This document shows, in pieces, positions 41,004-50,004 of a stretch of DNA of 64,000 bases. The DNA is from Shinella sp. CPCC 101442 (GTDB taxonomy: Bacteria; Pseudomonadota; Alphaproteobacteria; Rhizobiales; Rhizobiaceae). Numbering within the stretch: the stretch's first letter is position 1; each line of letters opens with the position of its first letter. Under the pieces are notes generated by a model that was given only the letters and a program-made list of their open reading frames with translations, was not told where the DNA came from and did no database searches. The stretch is taken from NCBI RefSeq assembly GCF_024704725.1, contig NZ_JALIQS010000001.1, positions 1-64,000 of the forward strand, read 5' to 3'. A program made the position numbers and the translations under genes.

Positions 41004-41783
41004 TCAATGGGCAAGAGCGGACGCGGCCGCGACGGGTTTGTGGCCGAGATAGAAGGCCTTGACGTCATCGCGAGCCTTGAGTTCGGCGGCGCTGCCCGAG
41101 AGCACGCTGACGCCGTTTTCGAGAATGACCGCCCTGTCGGCATAGGTGAGCGCGACCGCCGAATTCTGCTCGGCCACGAGGATCGACAGGCCCTCGTCGC
41201 GGTTGAGGCGTTTCAGCGTGCGGAAAATGTCCTGCACGACGAGGGGCGCAAGCCCCATCGAGGGCTCGTCGAGCACCAGCAGGCTGGGGCGCGACATGAG
41301 CGCCCGACCAATCGCCGTCATCTGCTGCTCGCCGCCGGATGTGAGGCCGGAAAGCACCCGGCGTTTTTCCCTGAGCCGCGGAAAATGCGTATAGACCTTC
41401 TCGAGGTCGGTGGCGATTTCGGCGCGGGAGGCGCTGCGGCCGAGGCCGCCGGAAACGAGGTTTTCCTCCACCGTCAGCGACTTGAAGCAGTGCCGCCCCT
41501 CCAGCACCTGCACGAGGCCGCGCCGCACCAGGCTTGCCGGCGCCTCGCGCGCCACATCGCGCCCCTCGAACAGGATGCGACCGGCCAGGATTTGTCCGCG
41601 TTCGGCCGGCAGCAGGTTCGAGACCGCCTTCAGCGTCGTCGTCTTGCCGGCACCGTTCGCTCCGAGAATGGCCAGGATTTCACCGCGCGCCAGCGAAAGC
41701 GTCACGCCGTGCAGGGCAGTGATAGAATGGTTGTAGGTCGCATGGACGTCCTCCACGGCGAGCAGCCGGTTTTCCTCAGTCAT
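41004..41783 (-). CDS. branched-chain-amino-acid-type ABC transporter ATPase (LivF-like)
   Basis: A 259-residue ABC ATPase. Walker A 'GANGAGKTT', Walker B 'LLVLDEPSMGLAPLVVQDIF', the LivF-like 'RGLVQVLEGRHCFKSLTVEE' and the switch in 'LVAEQNSAVALTYADRAVIL'. The signature region is 'TSGGEQQMTAIGRALM', with Thr replacing the usual Leu. It works with the LivG-like ATPase (45261) and the permeases at 43323 and 44365. It is separated from the transporter permeases by the SBP gene and a hairpin. Confidence 0.9.
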   Translation of the reverse strand: MTEENRLLAVEDVHATYNHSITALHGVTLSLARGEILAILGANGAGKTTTLKAVSNLLPAERGQILAGRILFEGRDVAREAPASLVRRGLVQVLEGRHCFKSLTVEENLVSGGLGRSASRAEIATDLEKVYTHFPRLREKRRVLSGLTSGGEQQMTAIGRALMSRPSLLVLDEPSMGLAPLVVQDIFRTLKRLNRDEGLSILVAEQNSAVALTYADRAVILENGVSVLSGSAAELKARDDVKAFYLGHKPVAAASALAH

Positions 41784-41815
41784 GTCGAACGCCTCTATTG
41801 GGTTTCGGGGGATTT

Positions 41816-41859
41816 GCGGCCGGGCACGGCGAGGAGAGAGCCTCCCGATGCCCGGCCGC
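41816..41859 (-). other. stem-loop after the sulfur-operon SBP gene
   Basis: A perfect 11-base stem, GCGGCCGGGCA (41816-41826) with TGCCCGGCCGC (41849-41859), and a 22-base loop. It lies 32 bases past the binding-protein stop, before the LivF-like ATPase gene on the minus strand. A second GC-rich repeat (41859-41884) follows. Confidence 0.6.
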
Positions 41860-41891
41860 GGGCCGCGCGGTAGGGCGCGCGGCCAGAGGCA

Positions 41892-43226
41892 TCAGTTCGT
41901 CGCGGCACCCGCATCTTCGGCCGTGCGAAGCGTGATGCCCTTTTCGGCGGCATAGGCTTCAGAGGACTTCTCGATGATCGGCCGCAGCAGAGCCCAGTCC
42001 GGCGCGATCCAGTCCGAAACGACGTTCCACTTCTTGCCGTCCCACTGCTGGAAGGTCACGTAACCATTGCCCTCGTGATTGTCCCAGGTGACGTTGATCG
42101 AGTGGAACAGGTCCTTGGCACCCAGCGCTTCGACGCGGGCGGGGTCGAGCTGGAGGTGCTCGAAGCCCCAGCGGACTTCGTCACCGGTCAGCGTGCGCTT
42201 GCCGAATTTTTCCTGCGCGATGCGGACCGCCTCGACATTGAGGATGCCGTTGACGATGCCGAGATTGTGGTAGACGGAGCCGATGCGGCCCTTGTCCTCG
42301 AGGTTACCCTTGCCGGCGTCGTAGACCGTCTTCACGATCTCCTTGACGACCGGATATTCGGCGCCCGAAGCCTGCGTGGTGATCGCCGTGTAGCCCTTGG
42401 CCGCATCGCCGGCCGGAATGACGTCCTCTTCCGAGTTCGACCAGACATTGCCGATGATATGATCGACCGGGAAGCCGGTCTTTGCCGCCGTCTTCAGGGC
42501 CACCGGGTTCATCACGCCCCAGCCGCGCAGCACGACATAATCAGGCTTGGCGCGGCGGATCGTCAGCCATTGCGACTGCTGCTCGTTGCCCGGATGCGGC
42601 ACCTCGATCTGCTGCAGCTCGAAGCCGTATTTCTCGGCGAGCAGTTCATAGATCGGGATGGTTTCCTTGCCATAGGGCGAGCCGTGATAGAGCACGACGA
42701 TCTTCTTGCCCTTCAGGCTCTCAAGGCCGCCTTCCTTGGAGGCGATGTAGTTCACGATGCCCGAGGTCTCGCTGTAGGGATTGAGCAGCAGCGGGAAGAC
42801 ATAGGGGAAGACGCGGCCGTCGGTGCTGTCGGTCCGGCCATGATTGATGGTGATCAGCGGCACCTTGTCCTGCGTGATCCGGTCGATCATGGCATAGGCG
42901 ATACCGACCGACAGCGGGTTCCAGGCGGCGATGCCCTGATTGCTCTTCAGGCGTTCATAGGCCTCGACACCGCGTTCCACCTCATACTGGGTTTCGGCCT
43001 CCGACCAGGTGAGATTCACGCCGTTGACGCCGCCGTCCCTGATGTTGATGAGGTTGAGATAATCGATGAAGCCGCCGAAGAAGCCGGTGCCGCCGGCCGC
43101 ATAGGGGCCGACGCGGTAGCTCTGCAGAGGGAAATGCTGCTCGTCGGCTTGAGCCGGGAAGGCGATGGCGGCAAGGCCGATGCCGGCGGCGAAGGCGGCG
43201 GCTCTGATCTTGGTGTAAAGGGTCAT
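41892..43226 (-). CDS. ABC transporter substrate-binding protein (Leu/urea-amide type) for an organosulfur compound
   Basis: A 444-residue periplasmic protein. The ATG at 43226 is preferred over an in-frame GTG at 43235. Signal peptide MTLYTKIRAAAFAAGIGLAA with cleavage likely after 'AQA'. Peripla_BP_6-like features: 'LTWSEAETQYEVERGVEAYE', 'VLYHGSPYGKETIPIYELLA', 'VLRGWGVMNPVALKTAAKTG' and 'TAITTQASGAEYPVVKEIV'. Such proteins usually bind branched amino acids, amides or aromatics. Context (sfnG, msuE, sfnB) suggests a sulfone or sulfonate ligand here, which is inference. Confidence 0.85.
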   Translation of the reverse strand: MTLYTKIRAAAFAAGIGLAAIAFPAQADEQHFPLQSYRVGPYAAGGTGFFGGFIDYLNLINIRDGGVNGVNLTWSEAETQYEVERGVEAYERLKSNQGIAAWNPLSVGIAYAMIDRITQDKVPLITINHGRTDSTDGRVFPYVFPLLLNPYSETSGIVNYIASKEGGLESLKGKKIVVLYHGSPYGKETIPIYELLAEKYGFELQQIEVPHPGNEQQSQWLTIRRAKPDYVVLRGWGVMNPVALKTAAKTGFPVDHIIGNVWSNSEEDVIPAGDAAKGYTAITTQASGAEYPVVKEIVKTVYDAGKGNLEDKGRIGSVYHNLGIVNGILNVEAVRIAQEKFGKRTLTGDEVRWGFEHLQLDPARVEALGAKDLFHSINVTWDNHEGNGYVTFQQWDGKKWNVVSDWIAPDWALLRPIIEKSSEAYAAEKGITLRTAEDAGAATN

Positions 43227-43322
43227 GTTGGACACACTCCGTCTGTCGGCTGGCGCTCGGCCGTCCGTGTTGATTTCGAGGGTTCAAAGGCTTTTGTTGT
43301 TGGAAGCCGAAGGCTTCGGATC

Positions 43323-44363
43323 TCACGCCCGCCGGAAGGCGGCCGTTATGCGTGATTTCAGGCGATCCCAGAGCGCGACGAGACCATCGGGCTCAAGGAT
43401 CAGAAAGAGGATGATCAAGGCGCCGATGACGATGCGCTGCGTCATGTCGAGCACGCCGGAATCGAACACGTCGCCCAGCAGGAAAGACCCAAGCCGGGAA
43501 AGCACCAGCGGGAAGACCACGATCAGCGCCGCGCCGAAGAAGGCACCGCGGATCGAGGCGAGGCCGCCGATGATGACGATGAAGAGGATCTGGAACGACC
43601 GGTCGAGATTGAAGCCGGCCGGTTCGACCGTGCGCAGATAGGCGAAGGCCCAGAGCACGCCGGCGACCCCGATGATGAAGGACGAGATGGCGAAGGCGAG
43701 CAGTTTCGTGCGCAGCACCGGCACGCCAATGATGCGCGCGGCGGTCTCGTTGTCGCGCACCGCGATGAAGTTGCGGCCGGTCTGCGAGGAGACGAGGCGA
43801 TAGGCAAGGAAGGTAAGGCCGGCCACCACCGTCAGCGCGAAGAGGTAGCGTCCCACGGGGCCTTCGAAGGAGAGGCCGGCAAGCGACAGCGGCGGCGCAT
43901 CGATGACGCCGGAGGCCGAATTGTTGGAGAACCAGCTGAATTTCGTCAGCGCCCATTGCACGAAGAACTGCGCGGCTAGCGTCGAGACGGCGAGGTAGAA
44001 CCCCCGCAGTCGAAGGCTCGGCAGGCCGAACACAAGCCCGACCGCCGCCGCAGACAGGCCGGCGAGCACGATGGAGGCGACCAGCGGCAGCCCCTCGACC
44101 CGCAGGTTGAAATTGTAGGCGGCAAAGGCGCCGACGGCCATAAAGGCGGCCGAGCCGAGCGAGACCTGGCCGGCATAACCCGTCAGGATGTTGAGCCCGA
44201 CGCCAGCGAGGCTGAGCGCCAGGAACGGCAGCAGGATCGCCTCGAAGAGATAGCTCGATCCGATGAAGGGCACGACGAGATAGGCGACGGCGAGCACGCC
44301 AAGCGTTCCCGCATGGCGCGGCAGCGAAAAGGGAGGGGCCAGATCGGCGGTGACGGCGGACAT
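43323..44363 (-). CDS. branched-chain-type ABC transporter permease (LivM-like)
   Basis: A 346-residue inner-membrane permease starting MSAVTADLAPPFSLPRHAG at 44363, with about 8-10 membrane segments. LivM signatures 'LNILTGYAGQVSLGSAAFMA', 'RDNETAARIIGVPVLRTKL', 'IVIIGGLASIRGAFFGAAL'. It is one base away from the LivH-like gene. Partner of 44365-45261. Confidence 0.9.
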   Translation of the reverse strand: MSAVTADLAPPFSLPRHAGTLGVLAVAYLVVPFIGSSYLFEAILLPFLALSLAGVGLNILTGYAGQVSLGSAAFMAVGAFAAYNFNLRVEGLPLVASIVLAGLSAAAVGLVFGLPSLRLRGFYLAVSTLAAQFFVQWALTKFSWFSNNSASGVIDAPPLSLAGLSFEGPVGRYLFALTVVAGLTFLAYRLVSSQTGRNFIAVRDNETAARIIGVPVLRTKLLAFAISSFIIGVAGVLWAFAYLRTVEPAGFNLDRSFQILFIVIIGGLASIRGAFFGAALIVVFPLVLSRLGSFLLGDVFDSGVLDMTQRIVIGALIILFLILEPDGLVALWDRLKSRITAAFRRA

Positions 44364-44364
44364 G

Positions 44365-45261
44365 TCAGACCCTTTCCACGAGCTTCTGGCCGAACAGGCC
44401 GGATGGGCGGACGAGCAGGAAGGCGAGCGCCACGACATAGGCGAACCAGCCCTCGATGCCACCGCCGAAGTAATCGCCGATATAGACCTCGGCGAGCTTT
44501 TCGGATGCGCCGACCAGCAGGCCGCCGATGATGGCGCCGAGAATGGAATCGAAGCCGCCGAGAACGAGCACCGGCAGTGCCTTCAGCACCACCAGAGACA
44601 ACGAGAACTGCACGCCGAGGCGAGCGCCCCAGAGCAGGCCGGCGACCAGCGCGACGAGGCCGGCGGCCGCCCAGACGCTTGCCCAGATCCAGGGCAGCTT
44701 CAAGCCCACGGCAAGGGCGGCGAACTGGTCATCCGCCACCGCCCGGAAGCCGAGACCGATGCGGGTGTAGCGGAAGAAGGCCGAGAGCGCCGCCACCATG
44801 CCAGCGGCGACAATCGCGGCGAAGATGTCGAACTGGCTGATGAACACGCCACCGACATCGAAGGGAATGTCCTCGATACCGAGATCGAGACCATGCACCT
44901 GCGTGCCCCAGATGAGCTGTGCGGCACCTTCTATGATGTAGGACAGCCCGAGGGTGGCCATGAAGAGCGTGATCGGCGGCTTGTTGGTAAGCGGGCGCAG
45001 CACCGTGCGCTCGATAGCGATGCCGATGGCCACCATTGCCGCGAAGGTGATGGCGAAAGCGGCGGGGAAAGGCACGCCCCGCTCGGTGAGACTGACGAAG
45101 GTCAGTGCGGCGAACAGAAGAAGTGCGCCCTGCGAGAAATTGAGCACGCCCGAGGTCTTGTAGATCAGTACGAAGCCGATCGCGACGAGGGAGTACATGA
45201 CGCCGGAGAGAAGCCCGCCGATCAGCACCTCGGTGAAGAAAAGCCAGTCGAATTCGGCCAT
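44365..45261 (-). CDS. branched-chain-type ABC transporter permease (LivH-like)
   Basis: A 298-residue permease starting MAEFDWLFFTEVLIGGLLSG. LivH signatures 'SLVAIGFVLIYKTSGVLNFS', 'VLRPLTNKPPITLFMATLGL' and 'VLGGFDSILGAIIGGLLVG'. Its start overlaps the LivG-like stop by one base (TGATG). It forms the membrane channel with the LivM-like protein. Confidence 0.9.
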   Translation of the reverse strand: MAEFDWLFFTEVLIGGLLSGVMYSLVAIGFVLIYKTSGVLNFSQGALLLFAALTFVSLTERGVPFPAAFAITFAAMVAIGIAIERTVLRPLTNKPPITLFMATLGLSYIIEGAAQLIWGTQVHGLDLGIEDIPFDVGGVFISQFDIFAAIVAAGMVAALSAFFRYTRIGLGFRAVADDQFAALAVGLKLPWIWASVWAAAGLVALVAGLLWGARLGVQFSLSLVVLKALPVLVLGGFDSILGAIIGGLLVGASEKLAEVYIGDYFGGGIEGWFAYVVALAFLLVRPSGLFGQKLVERV

Positions 45262-46172
45262 CAGATGCCCTCCCCGCCTTCGTTTTCAGGCGGAACGCCG
45301 AGATAGGCGTCGATGACGCGCTGGTCGCTGGCGATCTCCTGCGGCGTGCCGTCGGCGATCTTGCGGCCGTAGTCGAGCACGGCGATGCGGTCGGACAAGC
45401 CCATGACCACGCCGACATCGTGCTCGATCAGCACGACGGTGATGGCGTATTCGTCTCGGGCGAGGCGAACATAGTCGGCCAGCTCGTTCTTCTCCGTTGC
45501 CGTCATGCCGGCCATGGGCTCATCGAGCAGCAGGATGCGCGGTTCGGCGGCAAGCGCCCTTGCCAGCTCGACCCGCTTCTGCAGACCATAGGGCAGCGTG
45601 CCTGCAAGCCGGTCGAGATAAGGCGTCAGGTGCAGAAAATCGATGATGCTGCGAGCCCGCTCGCGGGCATCCGTCTGTTCGCGGCGGGCGCCCGGCAGGC
45701 CGATGATCTGGCTCAGGAAGTTCGCGCGTCCGGCATAGGCACGGCCAGCCGCCACATTGTCGAGCACGCTCAACCCCTTGAACAGAGCTAGGTTCTGGAA
45801 GGTGCGGGCGACGCCAAGCTTGGCCAGCTTCTGCGTGGGGACCGGCCGGTAAGCCGTACCGTCGATCGCGACATGGCCGCGGTCCGGCCGATAGACACCG
45901 GAAATCACGTTGATGAGCGAGCTCTTGCCGGCGCCGTTCGGGCCTATGATCGCCCGGATCTCACCGTGACGCACGGCCAGATCCACATCCTTGAGGGCGA
46001 CGACGCCACCGAAAGAAAGATCGATCCCGCTCAGTTCAAGCGCGAGAGCTTGGTCTGCCCGCGCCGTTTGCGGCTCGGCGCGCGCACTGCGCAGCGCAAG
46101 ATGCTCCGCGATATCGGGCGGGATCGCCACCTCGCTGCCGAGGCCCACGAGCAGAAAATTCGATGCCGACAT
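45261..46172 (-). CDS. branched-chain-type ABC transporter ATPase (LivG-like)
   Basis: A 303-residue ATPase starting MSASNFLLVGLGSEVAIPPD at 46172; an in-frame GTG at 46202 has no ribosome site. About 45 residues precede the ABC core, longer than typical LivG. Walker A 'GPNGAGKSS', Q-loop 'VARTFQNLALFKGLSVLDNV', signature replaced by 'LPYGLQKRVELARAL' (as in LivG), Walker B 'ILLLDEPMAGMTATEKNELA', switch 'LIEHDVGVVMGLSDRIAVLD'. It follows sfnG in the sulfur operon. Confidence 0.9.
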   Translation of the reverse strand: MSASNFLLVGLGSEVAIPPDIAEHLALRSARAEPQTARADQALALELSGIDLSFGGVVALKDVDLAVRHGEIRAIIGPNGAGKSSLINVISGVYRPDRGHVAIDGTAYRPVPTQKLAKLGVARTFQNLALFKGLSVLDNVAAGRAYAGRANFLSQIIGLPGARREQTDARERARSIIDFLHLTPYLDRLAGTLPYGLQKRVELARALAAEPRILLLDEPMAGMTATEKNELADYVRLARDEYAITVVLIEHDVGVVMGLSDRIAVLDYGRKIADGTPQEIASDQRVIDAYLGVPPENEGGEGI

Positions 46173-46281
46173 GGTTCGTTCCGTCCATCGCCCAGCGGGC
46201 ACAGGTTTTCCTTCGCGGACACGCTCGTGCTCGCGTTGCAGTCAGCGGCGGCCGGGCCGCCGCTGCGTTTGTGCTCTTGCC

Positions 46282-47385
46282 TTATTCGGCCGCGATCGCG
46301 GCGTTTTCCTCGGCCTCTTCCAGCGCACGCACCAGCGGGATGACGTGCTTGCCGAAATACTCGACCTCTTCCTGGAAATGCAGGAAACCGAGAAGGATGA
46401 GATCGGCGCCGGCGCGCTTCAGGCGCACGATGCGCTCGGCCACCTGCTTGGGTGTGCCGATGAGGTTGGAGCGGAAGCCGTCATTGTACTGGACGAGATC
46501 CTCGAAGCTCGATTTCGCCCAGTTGCCCTCGCCTTCCGGCGAGGCTTTTCCGGCATTCTTCACCTCGTGGCCGAAGGCGTTGACCGCCTCGGGATTGGCC
46601 TTCTCGATGATCTCGGCGAGCACCGCCTTCGCCTCCTCCTCGGTCTCGCGCACGATGGCGAAGGCGTTGACGCCGACCTTGACCGAGTGGTTGTTCTCCC
46701 GCGCCTTCGCCCTGAGGTCATTGACCTGCTTGGCGATTTCCTCCGGCGTGTTGCCGTTGGTGAAGTACCAGTCGGACACGCGCGAGGCCATGTCGCGTGC
46801 TGCACGCGACGAGCCGCCCTGGAAGATTTCCGGCTGCGGATCGATCGGCTTCGGCTTCAGGGAATAGTTGTTGAAGCGATAGAAATCGCCGCGGAAGGTA
46901 AAGCTTTCTTCGGTCCAGATACCGCGCAGCGCGCGGATGAACTCTTCAGAGCGACGATAGCGCTCGTCATGGTCGAGCCATGGCTCGCCTATCGCATGGA
47001 ACTCGCCACGGAACCAGCCGCTGACGACATTGACGGCGACGCGGCCGTTCGTGAGATGATTGATCGTGGCGATCTGCTTGGCGGCGAGTGCGGGGTTCCA
47101 CGGGCCGGGCAGGATTGCGGCGATGACCTTCAGCGTCTTCGTCGCCTCAAGCAGCGAGTGGCTGAAGGCCACGGATTCGTGCTGGAATTCCGCACCGTAG
47201 CCCGCGGTGAAACGGATCTGGCTCAGCGCATAGTCGAAGCCGCTCGCTTCGGCGATCTGGGCGAGCTTGCGGTTGTAATCGATCGTCCAACTGGTGCGCT
47301 GCTCGATGTTGGAAATGACGAGGCCACCGGAGACATTCGGCACCCAGTATGCGAATTTCACGGCGTCCCTGTTCTGTTCAGTCAT
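46282..47385 (-). CDS. sfnG: FMNH2-dependent dimethylsulfone monooxygenase (SfnG-like luciferase-family enzyme)
   Basis: A 367-residue luciferase-like monooxygenase starting MTEQNRDAVKFAYWVPNVSG at 47385 (AGAGGAG upstream). 'FDYALSQIRFTAGYGAEFQH', 'VIAAILPGPWNPALAAKQIA', 'VAVNVVSGWFRGEFHAIGEP' and 'HDERYRRSEEFIRALRGIWT' match SfnG strongly. SfnG oxidises dimethylsulfone to methanesulfinate using FMNH2 and O2; the reduced flavin would come from the adjacent msuE-type reductase (47408). It is the second gene of the operon. Confidence 0.92.
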   Translation of the reverse strand: MTEQNRDAVKFAYWVPNVSGGLVISNIEQRTSWTIDYNRKLAQIAEASGFDYALSQIRFTAGYGAEFQHESVAFSHSLLEATKTLKVIAAILPGPWNPALAAKQIATINHLTNGRVAVNVVSGWFRGEFHAIGEPWLDHDERYRRSEEFIRALRGIWTEESFTFRGDFYRFNNYSLKPKPIDPQPEIFQGGSSRAARDMASRVSDWYFTNGNTPEEIAKQVNDLRAKARENNHSVKVGVNAFAIVRETEEEAKAVLAEIIEKANPEAVNAFGHEVKNAGKASPEGEGNWAKSSFEDLVQYNDGFRSNLIGTPKQVAERIVRLKRAGADLILLGFLHFQEEVEYFGKHVIPLVRALEEAEENAAIAAE

Positions 47386-47407
47386 GGGATACTCCTCTTT
47401 CCTGATG

Positions 47408-47998
47408 TCAGTTGGCGACCGTTTCGCGCGCAACGACGCGAAGGGTCGGGTGGGTTTCGCCGGCGGCAAGGGCCGTGGCGGGCAGAAGGTCGAAGAGATC
47501 GGCGACGGCGCGTGCGATGCGCGCCTCGACCGCCGGGTTCGAAAGTGTGTATTCCGTAAAATCGGCCTCGACGGCGTAGACCGTCGTCGGCACGGTGACG
47601 GCGCCGAAGAAACCGAAAAGCGGGCGAAACTGGTGCTCGAGCATCAGACCGTGCAGCGGCGTGCCGCCCGTTGCGGCAAGGATCACACGCCGGCCTTGCA
47701 ACGCGCGGAAATCGACAAGATCGAAGAGATGCTTGAGTGCGCCCGTATAGGAGGCCCGATAGACCGGCGAGCCGACGACGAGTACATCGGCAGCCTCGAC
47801 CGCATCGATGATCGCACGTCCGGCCTCGTCGAGCTGATCGGCACGCAGTGCCCGAAACAGCACCGGCGCGGCATCGGCGAGATCGATGAGATCGGCTTCG
47901 ACGTCCGCCGTCTGTCCGATTGCGGCAACAATGCGCTCCACGATATGAAGCGTGCGCGATGGCCGCTTGACGCTGCCGGAAATACCCAGGATTTTCAC
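47408..47998 (-). CDS. msuE: NAD(P)H-dependent FMN reductase (MsuE/SsuE-like)
   Basis: A 196-residue flavodoxin-like FMN reductase. 'ILGISGSVKRPSRT' (phosphate-binding loop), 'DVLVVGSPVYRASYTGALKH', 'LAATGGTPLHGLMLEHQFRP' and 'FGFFGAVTVPTTVYAV' are typical of MsuE/SsuE. It supplies FMNH2 to the SfnG- and SfnB-like monooxygenases. First gene of the operon, 22 bases ahead of sfnG, with a candidate promoter at 48025-48053. Confidence 0.92.
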   Translation of the reverse strand: MKILGISGSVKRPSRTLHIVERIVAAIGQTADVEADLIDLADAAPVLFRALRADQLDEAGRAIIDAVEAADVLVVGSPVYRASYTGALKHLFDLVDFRALQGRRVILAATGGTPLHGLMLEHQFRPLFGFFGAVTVPTTVYAVEADFTEYTLSNPAVEARIARAVADLFDLLPATALAAGETHPTLRVVARETVAN

Positions 47999-48024
47999 GC
48001 TCGTCCCTCGCTATTCGTTGTATT

Positions 48025-48053
48025 TATATTCTATGTTTTTAGTAGATTATCAA
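48025..48053 (-). promoter_or_regulatory. candidate promoter of the sulfone operon
   Basis: On the minus strand, TTGATA (48053-48048) and AATATA (48030-48025) are separated by 17 bases in an AT-rich stretch just upstream of the msuE-like start at 47998. This is a plausible vegetative-sigma promoter. I did not find a sigma-54 -24/-12 pattern, although sfn genes of pseudomonads use sigma-54. Confidence 0.45.
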
Positions 48054-48059
48054 AGACAC

Positions 48060-48460
48060 ACATTCCAAACTCAGCATATTTTGTGAAAAGCATTGGCGCT
48101 GAGGGACCCGAATGCAGGCCAAATCAAACGCAGCCATATGGGGAGCGGAGAACGGCCTGACTCCTGAAAAATCCCCCTCCCTGAAGCATGGCAGGGCGCT
48201 TTCTGAAGCGTTTATGCTTGGTGGTCCGGCAGAAGCGTTCGCCTCCGGCCGTGATTGGACCAGGGCGGCCCATCGAAATCACGGCACCAGCCAGCAGGTT
48301 CCGTCGGCGACAAACAGCCGAGGACCGCGCGAGGGCGCACTCGTTGTAGTCTCGGCCATTGCCTTGCGTAGTGCCAGCCCATCTTTGCGCCGTGCCCGAG
48401 GACTTTCCCGGCGCGCCGCTTGCAGGGACGTCACGCTCCAGCCTGCATGACCCATGGGGC
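48060..48460. other. gap without a convincing gene
   Basis: About 400 bases between the sulfone operon promoter and the AraC gene. A 112-residue frame on the plus strand (48112-48450) starts at an ATG but has no ribosome site, an Arg/Ser-rich C-terminal half and no recognisable domain, so I do not call it. No strong inverted repeat was noticed. Confidence 0.4.
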
Positions 48461-49525
48461 TTACCGCATCGGGGAAAGCGATAACCCTAGAGTATTGTAG
48501 ATCAGCAGGTTGCTGAGGACACATTCCCGGCCGCCCGGCCACTCGACGTTCAGCCAGGACGAGTGTTTGACGCCCTTCCAGCCAAGATCGCGCGCCTCGC
48601 TCGGGGACATGCCAAACTCTTTCTTGAACATCCGGCTGTAAGCCGAGGCTTCGGTAAAGCCCCACCCCTCGGCAATGCTGGCGATCGTTCTGCGATCCGA
48701 CTGATCTGCGAGGATGTCGCGTGTTCTGAGCAACCGCTTGCGACGGATGTAGCTGGACACCCCGCCTGCCGGTTCGAAGATCCGATAGAGACAGGAACGC
48801 GAGACGCCGGCTGCCCGGCAGAGCCTATCCGGCGTCAGGTCGCGGTCGGCCAGTCTTTGCGCGATGACCCTGGTGATCCGTGCTGCAGCAATGGCATCCA
48901 ACGCCCCATGCGCCGCTGCGGGAGGATCATCGCAGGACATGAGAACCGCAGAAAGAAGGCTGGCCGTCGCGGTAACGATATGGGGCAAGTCTCCCTCTCT
49001 CAAATGGGAAAGAGAGCGGTGCAACAGAACTGTGTACTGAGCCAGGAAATTCAACGCGGCGCTGTCCACCTGAATACTTGAAGGATGCGCCGCCGACCAT
49101 GTTCGCGGCAGAAACAGCGTGATGAGCAGATCGTCGTTAGTCACCTTCTCATCGGGCGCTGCCAGGCATGTTATGCCGGGGCTTCCCGGAACCATGCCGC
49201 CGTCAGGAGTTTGCGAGAATGGTATGTCGAGCATCCAATGGTCCAGAAGAGGTCGCTTCCGATGGGTCCATCGAAGGCCGCAGCCAGGAAGCCGCGTGGC
49301 GCTCAAGATCAGGTCTCCCAGCTGCCATACCTGCTGGCGGGCTGGGAATGAGAGGCCGTCGGCCCGGAGAAGCTGGACATTGGCAAATCCGGCATACCAG
49401 GTCTGGAAAAAACCGAACTGGTCGGCAGGCGGATGCGACGAGGTGTCCGTGTCGATAGTGCAACGGAGGGGCTCATTGGCGAAAGGATCGATCGGAACGC
49501 CGGCCGAATGCAGTCTTGCGTCCAT
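48461..49525 (-). CDS. AraC-family transcriptional regulator (paralogue A)
   Basis: A 354-residue AraC regulator with the two-part layout of an N-terminal AraC_binding_2-type domain (about 1-220) and a C-terminal HTH (about 225-330). 'GVSRSCLYRIFEPAGGVSSY', 'RLLRTRDILADQSDRRTIAS', 'GWGFTEASAYSRMFKKEFGM'. It is clearly paralogous to the gene at 58930 in both domains. It faces away from the sulfone operon with no obvious target next to it. Its effector is unknown. Confidence 0.88.
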   Translation of the reverse strand: MDARLHSAGVPIDPFANEPLRCTIDTDTSSHPPADQFGFFQTWYAGFANVQLLRADGLSFPARQQVWQLGDLILSATRLPGCGLRWTHRKRPLLDHWMLDIPFSQTPDGGMVPGSPGITCLAAPDEKVTNDDLLITLFLPRTWSAAHPSSIQVDSAALNFLAQYTVLLHRSLSHLREGDLPHIVTATASLLSAVLMSCDDPPAAAHGALDAIAAARITRVIAQRLADRDLTPDRLCRAAGVSRSCLYRIFEPAGGVSSYIRRKRLLRTRDILADQSDRRTIASIAEGWGFTEASAYSRMFKKEFGMSPSEARDLGWKGVKHSSWLNVEWPGGRECVLSNLLIYNTLGLSLSPMR

Positions 49526-50004
49526 GGCAGATCCTATCCCGCCAACGCCGTGCAGGCCCCGGCAGAGGGCTTTGTGCCCTGGGCCTTTCTTCCGACGGGT
49601 TCGAGAGTTGGGGTGATGTCGGAATTTCCGCGCCTGGATGCGTGCGGATGGGCACGGTGGCCGTGTGTGGGAGGATGGTCGAACATCAGTCTGCCCTCTG
49701 TCATTCGCGACGATGCCGATCTCATGGACGGCCCGAGAGTTGAGTTCGTTCTGGAACCAGTCGATGCGACGAGATCGCGTCCTCAGAGTTTCCCGAATGC
49801 AAGGGAAACTCTATCCACTTTCCGACAGGCAGGGTGACCGGAGAGCGGTTCTGCACCAGCGTGGAGCGGTGCGGACAGGATAGGGTTAACCGTCGGTAAA
49901 CGTACCGAACCATCGCCAGAAGTAAGACAGAGATATCGCCCGTCAGAGAAATCCACTTGCCGATGATTGCCCAATCGGCGGAACCGTCGGTTGCCCGGCA
50001 CCCT
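49526..50004. other. gap without a convincing gene
   Basis: A 479-base stretch between two minus-strand AraC genes. Several overlapping frames (for example 49433-49837 plus, 49722-50099 minus) are open, but none has a ribosome site with a recognisable product. An AT-richer part near 49830-49990 could be the control region or tail of the flanking AraC genes. I see no coding signal. Confidence 0.4.

Noticed and set aside
45991-47559. A 522-codon plus-strand frame over sfnG
   Set aside because: Antisense shadow of the LivG- and SfnG-like genes, a common artefact in high-GC DNA.
48112-48450. A 112-codon ORF upstream of the AraC gene
   Set aside because: No ribosome site, Arg/Ser-rich C-terminal half, no recognisable domain.
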